Below, one piece after another: positions 46,493-57,760 of a DNA stretch of 64,000 nt. A model generated the notes under the pieces. That model worked only from the letters and a program-made list of their open reading frames with translations. It was not told where the DNA came from and did not search any database. Position numbers and translations under genes: made by a program. The DNA is from Lycium barbarum (Eukaryota; Streptophyta; Magnoliopsida; Solanales; Solanaceae): contig NC_083339.1 of the NCBI RefSeq assembly GCF_019175385.1, forward strand, positions 113,693,601 through 113,757,600, in the 5' to 3' direction. Positions within the stretch are counted from its first letter, which is position 1; each line of letters opens with the position of its first letter.

Positions 46493-47532
46493 TTTCCAGA
46501 GGTCTTCTTCATACTTGTACCACTTAATTAGCCCTTCATCATTTCGAGTACGCTGACACATGACGCATGAGTCACTCATGCAGGTTATGAATTTGCGTAA
46601 CCTAGACGCTTTTTCAAGAATTGATTCATCAAGCTTGGTCAGAATTTTCTCTGGTGCAGGTGGAGAGCCTTCAGTAATTATACAATGCGATATGTTAAGC
46701 ACTTCCAACTTTTTTAACCCATCCAAGATAATAACCACAGCAGGTTTAGGCAATACTGTACACCTCACACTCAACACTTTCAAGTTTGGCAGAAATTCTA
46801 CCAGTGTAGAAGCAAAGACCACATCACAGGGCTCCATAATCTTGAGCTCAGCAAAATTTTTGCAACTCCTTGCAATTTCCTCCATGACACATGCAGGATC
46901 TTCTATACTAGGCATCGTCAGTGATTCAAGATCTTCCCACATACGAATACCCCTGCATATTCCCGTCTTTTTTATTCTGTTCCAAGCAGGCATGACAAGA
47001 CGTTTAAGACGCGGACACCTGAAATAGAGGAGATATAATTAGCTGTCTTCTTCATTCTCACAGTAAACTTTGCTTCTCCTGAATAGAATAATGGAAAATT
47101 ATAAGGCGTGCTGTACGGTTTCTTTATTTAAGTTATAGTACGATAGAAAGATGAAGGTTTATTTGGGGAATAACTCTCGGCTGTGTAAGTCAACTGATCA
47201 TCCTTGACATACAAATTGTAATGGAAGATTACCGTTAGTATGTTTCCACGACTGAGGTTCAAAAAAATCTTCAGGCAGCGGGTCAACGTCTTATTAGATG
47301 GACCGTCAACATATACATACGGCTTTATCGGAATTTTGATGAAATTTGATCTTAGTGCCGACAAGTCCAGCGTCTTCCACAGAAGGTAATCAGAACAAGC
47401 CGAATGCCACACATTACAAACTTGAGCAGGTCCCGAGGTCAACTCAAAAAGGTTAAATAATTGGAGTATCTTCACCAGGACATCAATATTGAGGTCCTCC
47501 CATCTCCTCACAGGAGAATCTCCTCCTTCCAT
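46463..47532 (-). CDS. F-box/LRR protein, At3g48880-like, exon phase unresolved
   Basis: Exon 1 (47532 to about 47176) starts MEGGDSPVRRWEDLN, chosen over an upstream in-frame non-ATG codon. It holds an F-box (DVLVKILQLFNLFELTS, VCNVWHSACSDYLLWKTLDL) and ends LTYTAE. Exon 2 (47018-46463) starts CPRLKRLVMPAWNR after acceptor TATTTCAG|G and carries LRR-like segments (LKVLSVRC, LKKLEVLNISHC). The total of about 304 residues fits the family. Known: F-box proteins are SCF ubiquitin-ligase adaptors. Oddity: the acceptor needs a phase-2 donor, but exon 1 reads GAGAGTTATT, and its only usable GT gives phase 1 and an early stop. A 1-bp loss at the donor, a noncanonical splice or a sequence error would explain this. 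Gene or recent pseudogene: undecided. Confidence 0.7.
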
Positions 47533-48701
47533 CACAAAAACTTCAATCTCCTAAGATTTAGGGGGAAAAAACTCCTGCAGAAACAAGAAAGGTTATTACT
47601 TCTCTAGATCCATGAAGAATATTTAAATTCCTGACATCAAATTGATGCTGCTGATTGTCATTGTGTATTTTGGTGAATATACTCACCTCATGAAGAAGAA
47701 AAGTTAAGCCCAGCAATACGAAGAAGCATTAGAATAATGTACAAATAAGTCTGAGGAGTACTGGGATTCCCAAAAGTGAAGAAGCTAGGAAAATCTGACC
47801 TGGAACTTAAGTTGGTTATAGATAACGACAGAAAACTAAGTTCTTGTTGGTATAGCTGACAAAAGTATCACATTTTGGATAAAACATAAACATTACCGAA
47901 AGCAAAATGATACAAAAAAGGAGGAAGTAACATTGATTTGCACATAAAATTCGCTAAAGAGGAAATTTCAATGTCCTTAACATTAGGATGGAAAAGCTGA
48001 AGACTTGTTATATGTTTAAGAACGAGATAAGTACAGCGAGAACTGAAGAATAGGACTACATATATATATATATAAGAGAACCTCCTCCGTCTATGACGGA
48101 GGTAACTAAAAATCCTCTCATTTGACTTTTCATGTGGCGCGAGGCCGACGCTTCAGCCTTTCCACTTTCCACTAGTCAAATAATGTAATTATGGCAAAGA
48201 GAACTAGAGAGAAATACTTGTAGTGAGTAAAGAATGATTTCAAAAAGTTTCAAATAAAATAGTACGAGTTGTAAAAGCGCAAGAGCTATATAGAATTAAA
48301 GTGTCTGCAGAAAAAGATGCATACAGTTTCCAGGAATCAAATCGAAGGGGATGCAAAAACATAATACTCCATCCCTTCTATTTTATGTGAATGGGAACAA
48401 AAATAAATAAGTTAACATGATAGGTGTATTTCGCAAAGAGTAGTTAAAAGATATTAAAGTAGTACTAGTTAAAAAGTTAGCTGAAAAGGAAAAAGCACCA
48501 TGTCAAAGTTTGAATATCATTAGTTAAATGAATTCCTAAATCTTGTCAAAGTTATGTAAACAATATTAGTAAGGAAACAACAATCGCTATGCCTTAATCT
48601 CAAAAATTTGCAATTGGTCGTACGGTTCCTTTGTAACCATTCCGCTCTACCCGGGTTCAAATTTTCAATACTACTTTACAACAACTTAAATGGAGTGATA
48701 T
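47533..48701. other. Upstream region of the F-box gene
   Basis: A possible 5'-leader intron acceptor (minus strand TTTCTGCAG|GAG) is near 47572. A TA microsatellite is at about 48058-48075, followed by an inverted repeat CCTCCGTC-TAT-GACGGAGG near 48085-48103. A worn MITE-like start CTCCATCCCTTCTATTTTAT is near 48369. No further gene recognised. Confidence 0.45.
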
Positions 48702-48714
48702 GGACACTGAGGAT

Positions 48715-48849
48715 CTTTCTTTTTTTTAATTTCTTTTTATTACATAGGGGGTAGGGGAAATAGGGGAGGGGATTACAAAGTGGGGAATCGAACCCTTACC
48801 AACAAGGTGAAAGTTCAGGTAGCCAACCAACTGAGTTACTAATGTCCCC
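48715..48849 (-). mobile_element. tRNA-derived SINE with target duplication
   Basis: Minus strand: A-box-like TAGTAACTCAGTTGGTTGG, B-box GGTTCGATTCC (48784-48794), tail CCCCTACCCCCTATGTAATA then A-rich. Flanked by a perfect 13-bp duplication GGACACTGAGGAT (48702-48714 and 48850-48862). Same family as the copy at 14778-14917. Confidence 0.85.
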
Positions 48850-48862
48850 GGACACTGAGGAT

Positions 48863-50109
48863 TCATATAGCCGGCCCCAACTTTTTGGGTTTGGGGTGGA
48901 GTTGTACTTTACAACAGCTATACTTCAAATGTAAACTACTTGAGGTCGGCTATATGAGCACCTCAGTATCACTTCGCTCCGTTTGGAACAGTTTCATTCC
49001 AATACTCCTATTATTATTAAGGGTTCTCTATTACTAAAGGTTTTCTAAATTTTCTACCGAAATACAAATCAGTAATGAACTAAAAAGACTCCTGGCAAAC
49101 AACATACTTAATGTAAATGGAGCAACATAAAATAAACCTTTATCCTAGCCAGTAGACTTACCTATGGATCTTGCTTCATTTATATTTTGTTTTTCTTTGG
49201 CTAATTTCGCAAGAATTTCGAGAAACTGTAAGTCCTCTGAGATAACTTTGTCCATGTGATTGTAATGTTTACCTCGTCCATTTTAACACCTTCAAGCATC
49301 ATAGTGTCACACCGGTGCATATGAACTAACCTAGACATTTCCAAACTATAATTCAGGACCTTCTTTCCCTTTATCTTCTACATGTGCTACTTGTACCTTC
49401 TCATAATCATCACTTATTTTGTCTAGTTTTGTATGACCACACACCATTCGCAATTCTACAACACTCATTTTTCGATATGTCGGACATCAGATACCCAACA
49501 CTCTAGGCATACACCATCATTGGTCCCTTATCACATATCACTCCTCCATTTCAACTATAGGATTTTAATTTATGTGTTGCGTCTTTGTCTATCAGACTAT
49601 CACACCATTGATGTGGAAACTGAGCCTAGACATATGAATGATCTATGTGACCTCACTTTGATGATCTCAGACCTGAATAAAGGAGTGCAGGAGTAAATTA
49701 ACGATCAACGTAATACTAGTTTATCCTTACAGTAAGGAATTAAATTAGGAGAAATGGAGTATTGATAACAAGTCTTCAACAACAGAAACAATGATAGTTG
49801 GTAGGGGGTCAGTATATGAATAAATTCTAAATTGAAAGCTAAACTAGCAAGTAAACATCTTCAATCCTCTTCCAACAAAATCTGAAAAACACAAGTACTT
49901 TTAGGTTAAAACTTAGCACCTAAAAGCACAAAATATGTTTAACGGAAAAGGTGAGAGAATCTAGATGAAATAGATAGTCTATGAGACATAAACTAGGAGT
50001 CATGATGAATATAAAACTTCTAAAATCAAACATCCAGATTGAAATACACAATTCAGTAGGGATTCCTTAATTGTTCTTAAGTAATCCCTTCATTTCATTT
50101 TTTGTGAAG
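48863..50109. other. Intergenic DNA, nothing recognised
   Basis: No supported gene. Short frames here lack motifs. From about 50083 the sequence (CCCTTCATTTCATTTTTTGT) looks like one end of a MITE that resumes at 50852 and may end near 51083. Confidence 0.45.
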
Positions 50110-50124
50110 ATGTTTGACCGAGCA

Positions 50125-50851
50125 AAAGATGAAAGTTGCCGAGATGAGAATGTTGAGATGGATGTGTGGGCACACTAGGAGCGACAGGATTAGAAATGAG
50201 GCTATTCGGGATAAGGTGGGAGTGGCCTCGGTGGAAGACAAGATGCGGGAAATGCGACTGAGATGGTTTGGGCATGTGAAGAGGAGAGACATAGATGCCC
50301 CAGTGCGGAGGTGTGAGAGGTTAGCCATGGATGGTTTCAGAAGAGGTAGGGGTAGGCCAAAGAAATATTGGGGAGAGGTGATTAGACAGGACATGACGCA
50401 GTTACAGCTTACCGAGGACATGACCTTAGATAGAAAGGTGTGGAGGACCCACATTAGGGTAGAAGGCTAGTATATAAGTCTCGTTATCTTTCCTTATTAG
50501 TAGGCGCATTAGCGCATTATAATTTCTTGTGCTTTGATTTATGTTATTATTTGCTACTTTCTGTACTTTGATTACTCTATTTTATCTGTGCCGCTTTCGT
50601 GATTTGCATTTCCATATCGCTTTGAATTCCTTGATTATCCTGTTTTACTGTGTCGCTTGCATTATTTCATTGCAATATCGTTTTAAATCTTTTAACCTTA
50701 TCTGACCCCCTTTTTATGCTTCTATTGAGCCGAGGGTCTCTCGGAAACAGCCATCCTACCTTGGTAGGAGTAAGGTCTGCGTACATTATACCCTCCCCAG
50801 ACCCCAAGATGTGGGATTTCACTAGGCTGTTGTTGTTGTTGTTGTTGTTGT
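50125..50851 (+). mobile_element. 5'-truncated RTE-type LINE, 3' end
   Basis: Encodes the C-terminal tail of an RTE LINE ([58 protein letters not shown]) to a stop at 50470. An untranslated tail follows, ending in (TTG)n at 50829-50851, as RTE elements end in short repeats rather than poly(A). A perfect 15-bp duplication ATGTTTGACCGAGCA flanks it (50110-50124 and 50852-50866). The upstream RT and endonuclease were never copied. Confidence 0.88.
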
Positions 50852-51528
50852 ATGTTTGACCGAGCATGTCATTTAAGATGTTAATTGATATATTAGTGAT
50901 ATGGAAGAAACTATTAAATTAGTGGTTGAAAAAGCGATACCACGTCAAAGTTAAAGAGGGAATAATTTAATACAACTTAAATTCTTAAACGCTGTGATAA
51001 TTTATAAAAATTGAATGGTGTCAAACATTTTGGGACGTCTTAAAATGGGAAAAGAGTCATATAAATTGGAAAACATAGTATAAATATTTCAGGATGCAGA
51101 ATATTCATCCCAGAAGGAGCTTAAGGAATAGATAGGAAGAGAACTTGAATGAAATGGGACTTCACTATGGTTCTTGTCTTCTTCTCTCAAACAAACTAGA
51201 GTTCTCACCATATATCAAGCTTCTCATATAAGTATCAATTGAAGTATAAACAATCAATTATGGAACGTTGATACTACTCAAGAGATTACCGGCTCACAGC
51301 CAAAATCTCTAACTCACCCCCTGCCGTTACAGCTCAAATCAATTTCAGCCACAAGATTGTATTGAGTCGTTAATCAATAATATTAATTTATCACATCTTC
51401 TGTTCCTAATACATCTGTACTTGGGATTGAAGGAATGGATGGATAATTTTTTCAGACATATAGAAGAAAATAGAAGTTGTTCCACAGTCTAAACAACAAT
51501 GTGAACACTAAGACTGCCTTTCCGAAAT

Positions 51529-53282
51529 CAACTGTGAGTTTCTCAGTACTTATCAATGGCTCACCAGCAGGTTAATTCAGAGCACAAAGGGGCCTCAGAC
51601 AAGGTGATCCTTTGTCACCTTTTCTGATTTTCATAGTTATGGAAGGACTCGACAAAATGGTTAAAACTGCAAACTTGAAAAGATGGTTAAAAGGCTTTGA
51701 TGTGGCTAGAACTGGTAGGGAGAGTTTGTAGGTGACTCATCTACAATATGCAGATGATATATTCATATTCTGTCATGCTGAAGAAGAGCAACTTAGATAT
51801 CTGAGGGTGATTGTAGTACTGTTAGAGGGGTTATCTGGCCTGCATATCAACTGGAGAAAAAGCTTTTTGTATCCCATTAATGAAGTCACAAATATGGACC
51901 TATTGGCTGCGATCTTAGGTGGTGAAGTTGGTTCCCTTCCAACAATCTACCTGGAAGCTAAGTCCAAATCCACAGAAATTTGGAATAATGTGATTGAGAA
52001 GTGTGAGAAGAAATTGGTCAGGTGGAAGACCCAATATCTGTCATTAGGTGGCAGACTGACACTTATTAATTCAGTCCTTGATGCTCTCCATTCATGATGT
52101 CCTTGTTTCCTATCCCAACAGGGATCATCAATAGGTTGGACAGCATCACGAGGAACTTTTTGTGGCATGGGAATAAAGAAAGGAAAGGATAAGACTTGGT
52201 TAAATGGAAAAAAGTGGTAGTTGGAAAGAGATATAGGGGAATCGGAATTAAAACCTGAAGATGCAGAACAGGGCTCTCAGAATGAAATGGCTATGGAAGT
52301 TCACTAATGACAATCAGTTATTGTGGAGTAAAGTCATTAAAGCAAAATATGACGAGGAAGATAATTGGATGACTAAGGAGGTTACTACACCTTATGTGGT
52401 GAGCTTGTGGAGGTCGATCAGAAACTTATGGAGTGATTTCAAAACCAATACTAAGATCAAAAGTGCTAAATGGGGAAAAAACTATCTTCTGGAAGGATGA
52501 TTGGCATGAGATTAGCAAACTGGAAATTCTCTTCCCAGACATATACAATCTTGTGCTTCACCAGCATAGGTCTATAGCACAATGGGGGACAACTCAAGGG
52601 TGGAACTTTACCTTCAGAAGACAATTGAACAACTGGGAAATAGAAAGAGTGACTCAATTTTTTAGCACAATTGAACAATTCAGTGGGCTTCAGACAGGTG
52701 AAGATGCTTTAAGGTGGCTAGGCAGTAGTAGTGGTTCCTTCAAGGTCAGTACAGCTTATAGAATGATGAATCATCCCAATCAACAACTAAACTGCTGGCC
52801 TTGGAAACTCATTTGGAAAACTAAAATACCACACAAAGTAGCTTGTTTTGTGTGGCTTTTGGCTAAGGAAGCAGTCCTTACACACGGTAACTTGATGAAG
52901 AGAGGGATCCCATTATGTTCCAGATGTTTCTTTTGTGGAGAAAAGGCAGAGACAGTTAATCACCTATTTCTACATTGTAAGATTACAGGACAACTCTGAA
53001 GAAAATTCCTAAACCTGAAAGGCATATCTTGGACTATGCCTGGTAAGGTTTCAGAAGCGCTAAGGAGTTGGGAGGAAGCAGGTTTGCAGGCAAAAGACAG
53101 AAGTAGATGGAGAATTGTATTTTGTTGTTATGTTTTTGGTGTAATAAGGTATACTCAAATGATACTGTCTCTATAGATTTTGGAGTTTCTCTTGTATATA
53201 GTTTCAGTACGACCCATGTACTGTTCTGCTCATGATGAGATATAGTTACAGTTAACAGTTTAAAAAAAAAAAAGAAAAAAAG
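51529..53282 (+). mobile_element. 5'-truncated L1-type LINE with target duplication
   Basis: Starts in the RT palm (SVLINGSPAG, then RGLRQGDPLSPF), contains the catalytic THLQYADDIFIF, GLHINWRKS and LSLGGRLTLINSVL, then the C-terminal zinc-binding zf-RVT region (WKLIWKTKIPHKVACFVWLL, CFFCGEKAETVNHLFLHC). Several stops and shifts disable it. It ends in an A-rich tail at 53261-53281. A perfect 17-bp duplication GACTGCCTTTCCGAAAT lies at 51512-51528 and 53283-53299. Confidence 0.9.
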
Positions 53283-53302
53283 GACTGCCTTTCCGAAATG
53301 GC

Positions 53303-53516
53303 CCCAGGGCTTTGGTCTAGTGGTAAGAGCATGACAAGTATTGTATGCATGACAAGTATTGTATGGGTTAGGCGCACATCATGGGTTAGAAGCATGTCGC
53401 AGACAAAATCCTGATATTAAGTGTTGAAGGGTAGAGGAACGGGTTCATTATCCACTGGATTTCGAGTTGTGCGCCAATGGCCCTCGGGGATTTTTCAGTG
53501 GTCAGAATAAAGAAAA
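53303..53516 (+). mobile_element. tRNA-derived SINE directly behind the LINE
   Basis: CCCAGGGCTTTGGTCTAGTGGTAAGAGC at the start contains a good A-box (TGGTCTAGTGG); the B-box is worn (GGTTAGAAGC). Flanked by a 17-bp duplication with one mismatch, TGCCTTTCCGAAATGGC (53286-53302) and TGCCTTTACGAAATGGC (53517-53533). That target overlaps the LINE's. An internal CATGACAAGTATTGTATG unit is duplicated in tandem (about 53332-53367). The start resembles the solanaceous TS SINE, from memory. Confidence 0.75.
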
Positions 53517-53533
53517 TGCCTTTACGAAATGGC

Positions 53534-55827
53534 TTCAATCACAAGCTTATGTGCCAACAAGGGTCTTTTCCAGCCTGGTGACGGATATTAAAAATAAGAA
53601 CAGGTCAAGGAATTCCAGTTAGTGAAAAACTTCAACAAAAACTTTCTAAATAAAATCGACCGAATTCTTGATTTCTAAGAAACTAATACTCCAAAGAGAA
53701 CACAAAAACTTGAGCATGGAAATTAGTAAGGGGGAAAGGCAATTTCTAGGATGCAGTTTCCTTTTCCTTTGCATTTGGATGCTATGGAAAACAATAACAG
53801 AAAAAAAAAACTAGGAGGGCGAGTCAAGTTGTGAAGCCCCATGAATTTCGATTTTTATTTAGATTAATTTCGAGCTTAAGAATTCAATTTATGTAACCCC
53901 GAGCCACGCAGGGCCCACACGAATGTAACAACGCCATCTAACAATTGGAAAATGCTAAGTTAAATTTGTATAAGTGCATGGCTAATGCACATGCGAGGAG
54001 GTTGGGAAAATAAGATATTAACTTGGAAATATTTGACTCTCAAAGGAGTAAATGCTTGGACTAAAGATTCTTAAGAAACACGTGATCTGATTGTAAAACA
54101 ATTGATTAAATGCTGAAATTAGTGGGGAGACAAGAGAATAAAATAATCAAACATAGGATCAAGATCTGTAGTTAGAGAATATGAAAGGAAAGGAAAGAAT
54201 TAATTTTTTTTTGAAACAGAAGGAATTAATTTAGCGAAGAAAAAAAGGGAAGCTGCGAAATGCAGCAAGGCAGTGAACTGCCAGAACAGCGCCAAACCCG
54301 GCGTTCCAACTGAAGCAGCCTTTTTAAAGGCATTTCGGGAGAGAGAAAATTTAATTGTTTGGAACAAGTTCTTGGCGATAAGAGAAAAGGGAGAGCTTCT
54401 ACGCCATAAATAATACTTTGAGGTGAGTATGAATTATTAAAAGCATATGCTTGGTAGATTTGATTCATTAAATACATTTCCTAACTCTCTGACATCATGA
54501 AAGTTATAGATTTTGAAGAAAACCTCAAGAACCCCTCAAGAACAGAACTACAGAAGTCTTGGAAATTTTAGGGTTTAACAAAGAGGTATTCATGAAATCC
54601 TAGAAGATGAATAGTGTTGGTTTCCTTGAACAATAATGTTTTGAGTTTCTAAAGGAGCGACCAGGTTTGATAATACGTGTAATGGACGAATTGGAGTTTT
54701 TTCTCAAGGATTTGACTTTCGTATTAGGAAATAGGGATTTTTTCTAAACTTGTAAAGTTGAATTTAAGTGCTGGACACTTAGTTGACTTAGTTGGTATTG
54801 TTGTGACGCATTATTAATTTACATAAGCTCGTATATGTCGATTGGGAATTATCGGCGTCATTGGATCCCTTGGAGTAAGATTTGGAAAGCGATTCAAGGT
54901 AATGAGGTATGTCGTTCTTATTACCTCTCAAAGCTTTTCTGAAATTCATAGTATTAGTGAATTGATTTACGAAAAATGGTTTAATGTGAATCCTAGCTTG
55001 AGGGGGCGAGCGGGTTAGTATTGACCATATCTTGCATTGTAAATGTTCAAGTGTTATCATCACCATTTTTTTTAGGAAAAACAAAACATTGTGTATTAAA
55101 AACTCGATTTGATAGAAATGGCATTTCTTGAATCTTTATAGATTTGTCTCTCATTTGTTAAATGCATTAACATGAGTTGAGAAGGTTTTACACTTGCTTT
55201 TTGTGGATGGTTGGATCAGTTATGAACACCGTGATTTGATAAAAACAAATTTGCTATGAATCTATTTTTCGAAATGTCAAATGTTTTGGGAGTTACTAGT
55301 GGAGACCACTAAGATCGGTTCGAATGTTATATTCTTTACCAAGGAAGTACACTTGCTGGTGTACGGACACACTCCACGGGAAACCGCCCGGACAAGTAGG
55401 TCACATACTTGTGACTAGGTTGATCACCTAGTGTTGTTTCTATTTATGTCAATGTCGGTATAGTGCTTCCGGAAAAAGATAAAATTCCACATGATTTTGA
55501 TTAAGCTTTACTGCTAGAAGCAACAAATGCGTTTTACTTTAATATTTCATTTCACTATCTAACTTGAGAATTGATATAAATGCTTCCTTCTTATATGAAT
55601 GTCTATGCATATTACTTGATTTCTTTAAATCTTGTCTGACTTCCTGGGGAAAACGGTAGTATGATACATGTTAAGATGTGGAGCTTAGGCCTTTTGGCCA
55701 TTCACCTTTTGATTTTGATTTAAGGATTCTGTGTTGACCATCCTGAGCCATGCGGTTAAGATAGCTCCACCTTTCTAGTTGGATACTTTTGGTGAGACTC
55801 CACTTACTTCTTGTGGAGCTTAGATTT
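53534..55827. other. Non-coding region, possibly a worn Ty3-type LTR split by the next LINE
   Basis: From 53830, TGTGAAGCCCC resembles the TGTNACNCCCC start of the other LTRs. A mirrored GGCGTGAAA is at about 58110-58118, beyond the LINE at 55828-57760. No matching 5-bp duplication was found, so this is tentative. No gene recognised. Confidence 0.25.
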
Positions 55828-57760
55828 TTTTTTTTTTTTTTGATGAAGTAATGTGTTTCATAGATACGCATCAAGAAGATGCAAAGTTACAGGAGGCTAA
55901 TTACAAAAGAACAAAAGTGTAGGAGAACATTGTTTGCCTCAAATACAATGTCTCAGTCAAGAGCTAAAGTGCTAATAAAATCCAAAAACTGTACTGAGCT
56001 AGTTACTGGGGACAACATTGTCCAACAAAAGAGATGAACTAAACATTTCGCTTTAAGAGAGTGACTTGGAGTTGAGATGCCATCAAAACACCTACTGTTT
56101 CTCTCATTCCAAAGGTTCCAAAAAATAGCAGCAGGGATCGTCAACCAGGTCTTCTTGATGGCCTTATCAACTTCCCATTTACTCCAACTCACATATGCCT
56201 CTCTCAGATTCTGAGGCATCACCCAACTTAATCCAAAATAGTGAAAAACAAGCTCCAAAGATTAAAAGCTACTGGACAATGAAGAAAGAGGTGATTGACT
56301 GTTTCCAGCTGGCAATTGCAAAAAAAAAAACACTTATTGTCCTGTTGAAGTCCTTTCCTGTTAAGATTATCTATAGTAAGGCTGGCATTATTGAGGGCTA
56401 TCCAGCTGAAGCATTTGATCTTAGTAGGTAGTTTCGTCCTCCAAATCAACTTCCAAGGCCATGAGTCAATGACCTGATCTTGGTTGCCAAGCTGACTATA
56501 GCAATCTTTAACTGAGAAATTGCCTTTGCTGCCCCATCTCATTCTGTCTGAAGTACTTGCATCAATGCTAGAAGCTTCCACCTTTGCTAGCAATTCCAGT
56601 AAGTCCTCTATCTCCCAATCATGTGGGTATCTTCTGAAATGTACATCCCAACTGTTGTTGCTCCTGTTTTGGGCAATTGAGGAGACCTTGTCCAGTGCCA
56701 TGTTGAATAAACCAGGATACTCTTCCTTTAAAGTGTTGTTGCCTAGCCATTTGTCTTCCCAAAACTTTATATGTTCTCCATTGCCTGGCTTGAAGTGGAC
56801 CTTCTGGAAAAATTCATCACCCAGCTTGCTAATATATTTCCAAAGCCCAACTCCATAGGGAGCATTAGATATCCGGGTGCTCCAGTTATCCTTTGCCCCA
56901 TGTATAGAATTGATCACCTCTTTCCATAAGCTTGGTTCTTCTGTGCCATACCTCCAAAGCCACTTCATTAATAGACTTTTGTTGTGAGCTGACAGATCTC
57001 TTATTCCCAGCCCTCCCTCATACTTTGGTTTCAAGACTTTGTCCCATGCTATTAGGTGGTACTTTTTTGAGTTGCTATTGCCTTCCCATAAGAAGTCTCT
57101 CCTGATCTTATCCAATTTTTCTAGCACCTTACTCGGGATAGGAAATAGAGACATGAAATAAGTGGGTATGCTATCAAGTACACTACTGATAAGGGTGACT
57201 CTGCCCCCTAGAGATAGGTACGGAAGCTGCCATGAAGTCAATCTCTTTTCAAATTTTTCCACCACCCCATTCCAAATTTCACAACTTTTGAATTTTGCCC
57301 CCAATGGAAGACCCAGGTAAGTGCTAGGGAGAGTCCCAATGTTGCACCCCATAGTTCCGGCCAGTTCATCAATGTTTAGAACATTGTTGACTGGGTATAT
57401 AATGCTCTTCAACTTGTTGATATGTAACCCTGATAAGGCTTCAAAAAGGAGGAGGGTAAGGTTTAAGTATTGCATTTGAGACTTTTCAGCTTCACAGAAG
57501 ACCAATGCGTCATCAGCATACAAAAGGTGAGAGACTGTAACAGTGCTTCCAGTGTTTGTGCCACCAACACTGAACCCCTGGATCCATTGCATCTGACTGG
57601 ATTTCTCCATCATTTTGCTTAACCCTTCCATAGCTAGAATAAACAGAAAGGGGGAGAGAGGGTCTCCTTGCCTGATCCCTTTCCGAGGAGAGAAAAATCC
57701 CACCAGACCTCCATTTATCAAGACTGAATATTTGACCGTAGAAATATTGTATCTCATCCA
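55828..57760 (-). mobile_element. 5'-truncated L1-type LINE
   Basis: A long frame from 57757 to 56228 covers the RT (KYSVLINGGLVGFF, RKGIRQGDPLSPFLF, SHLLYADDALVFCEAE, SGLHINKLKSII, YLGLPLGAKFK, LSLGGRVTLISSVL) and the zf-RVT domain (WKLIWRTKLPTKIKCFSWI, CFFFCNCQLETVNHLFLHC). A frameshift near 56240 moves the C-terminal end (AIFWNLWNERNSRCFDG) to the frame ending at 55953. The element closes with poly(A), seen as a T-run on the plus strand at 55828-55844. The endonuclease part is absent. No convincing target duplication was found. Confidence 0.9.

Noticed and set aside
46560..47027. A 155-codon plus-strand open frame over F-box exon 2
   Set aside because: Antisense shadow of the LRR exon, crossing the intron boundary; no family recognised.
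50650..50859. A small protein gene after the RTE tail
   Set aside because: This is the LINE untranslated tail; the Leu run comes from the (TTG)n end.
55828..57760. The 509-codon frame as a functional host gene
   Set aside because: It is an L1-type RT/zf-RVT region, 5' truncated, frameshifted near 56240 and followed by poly(A).
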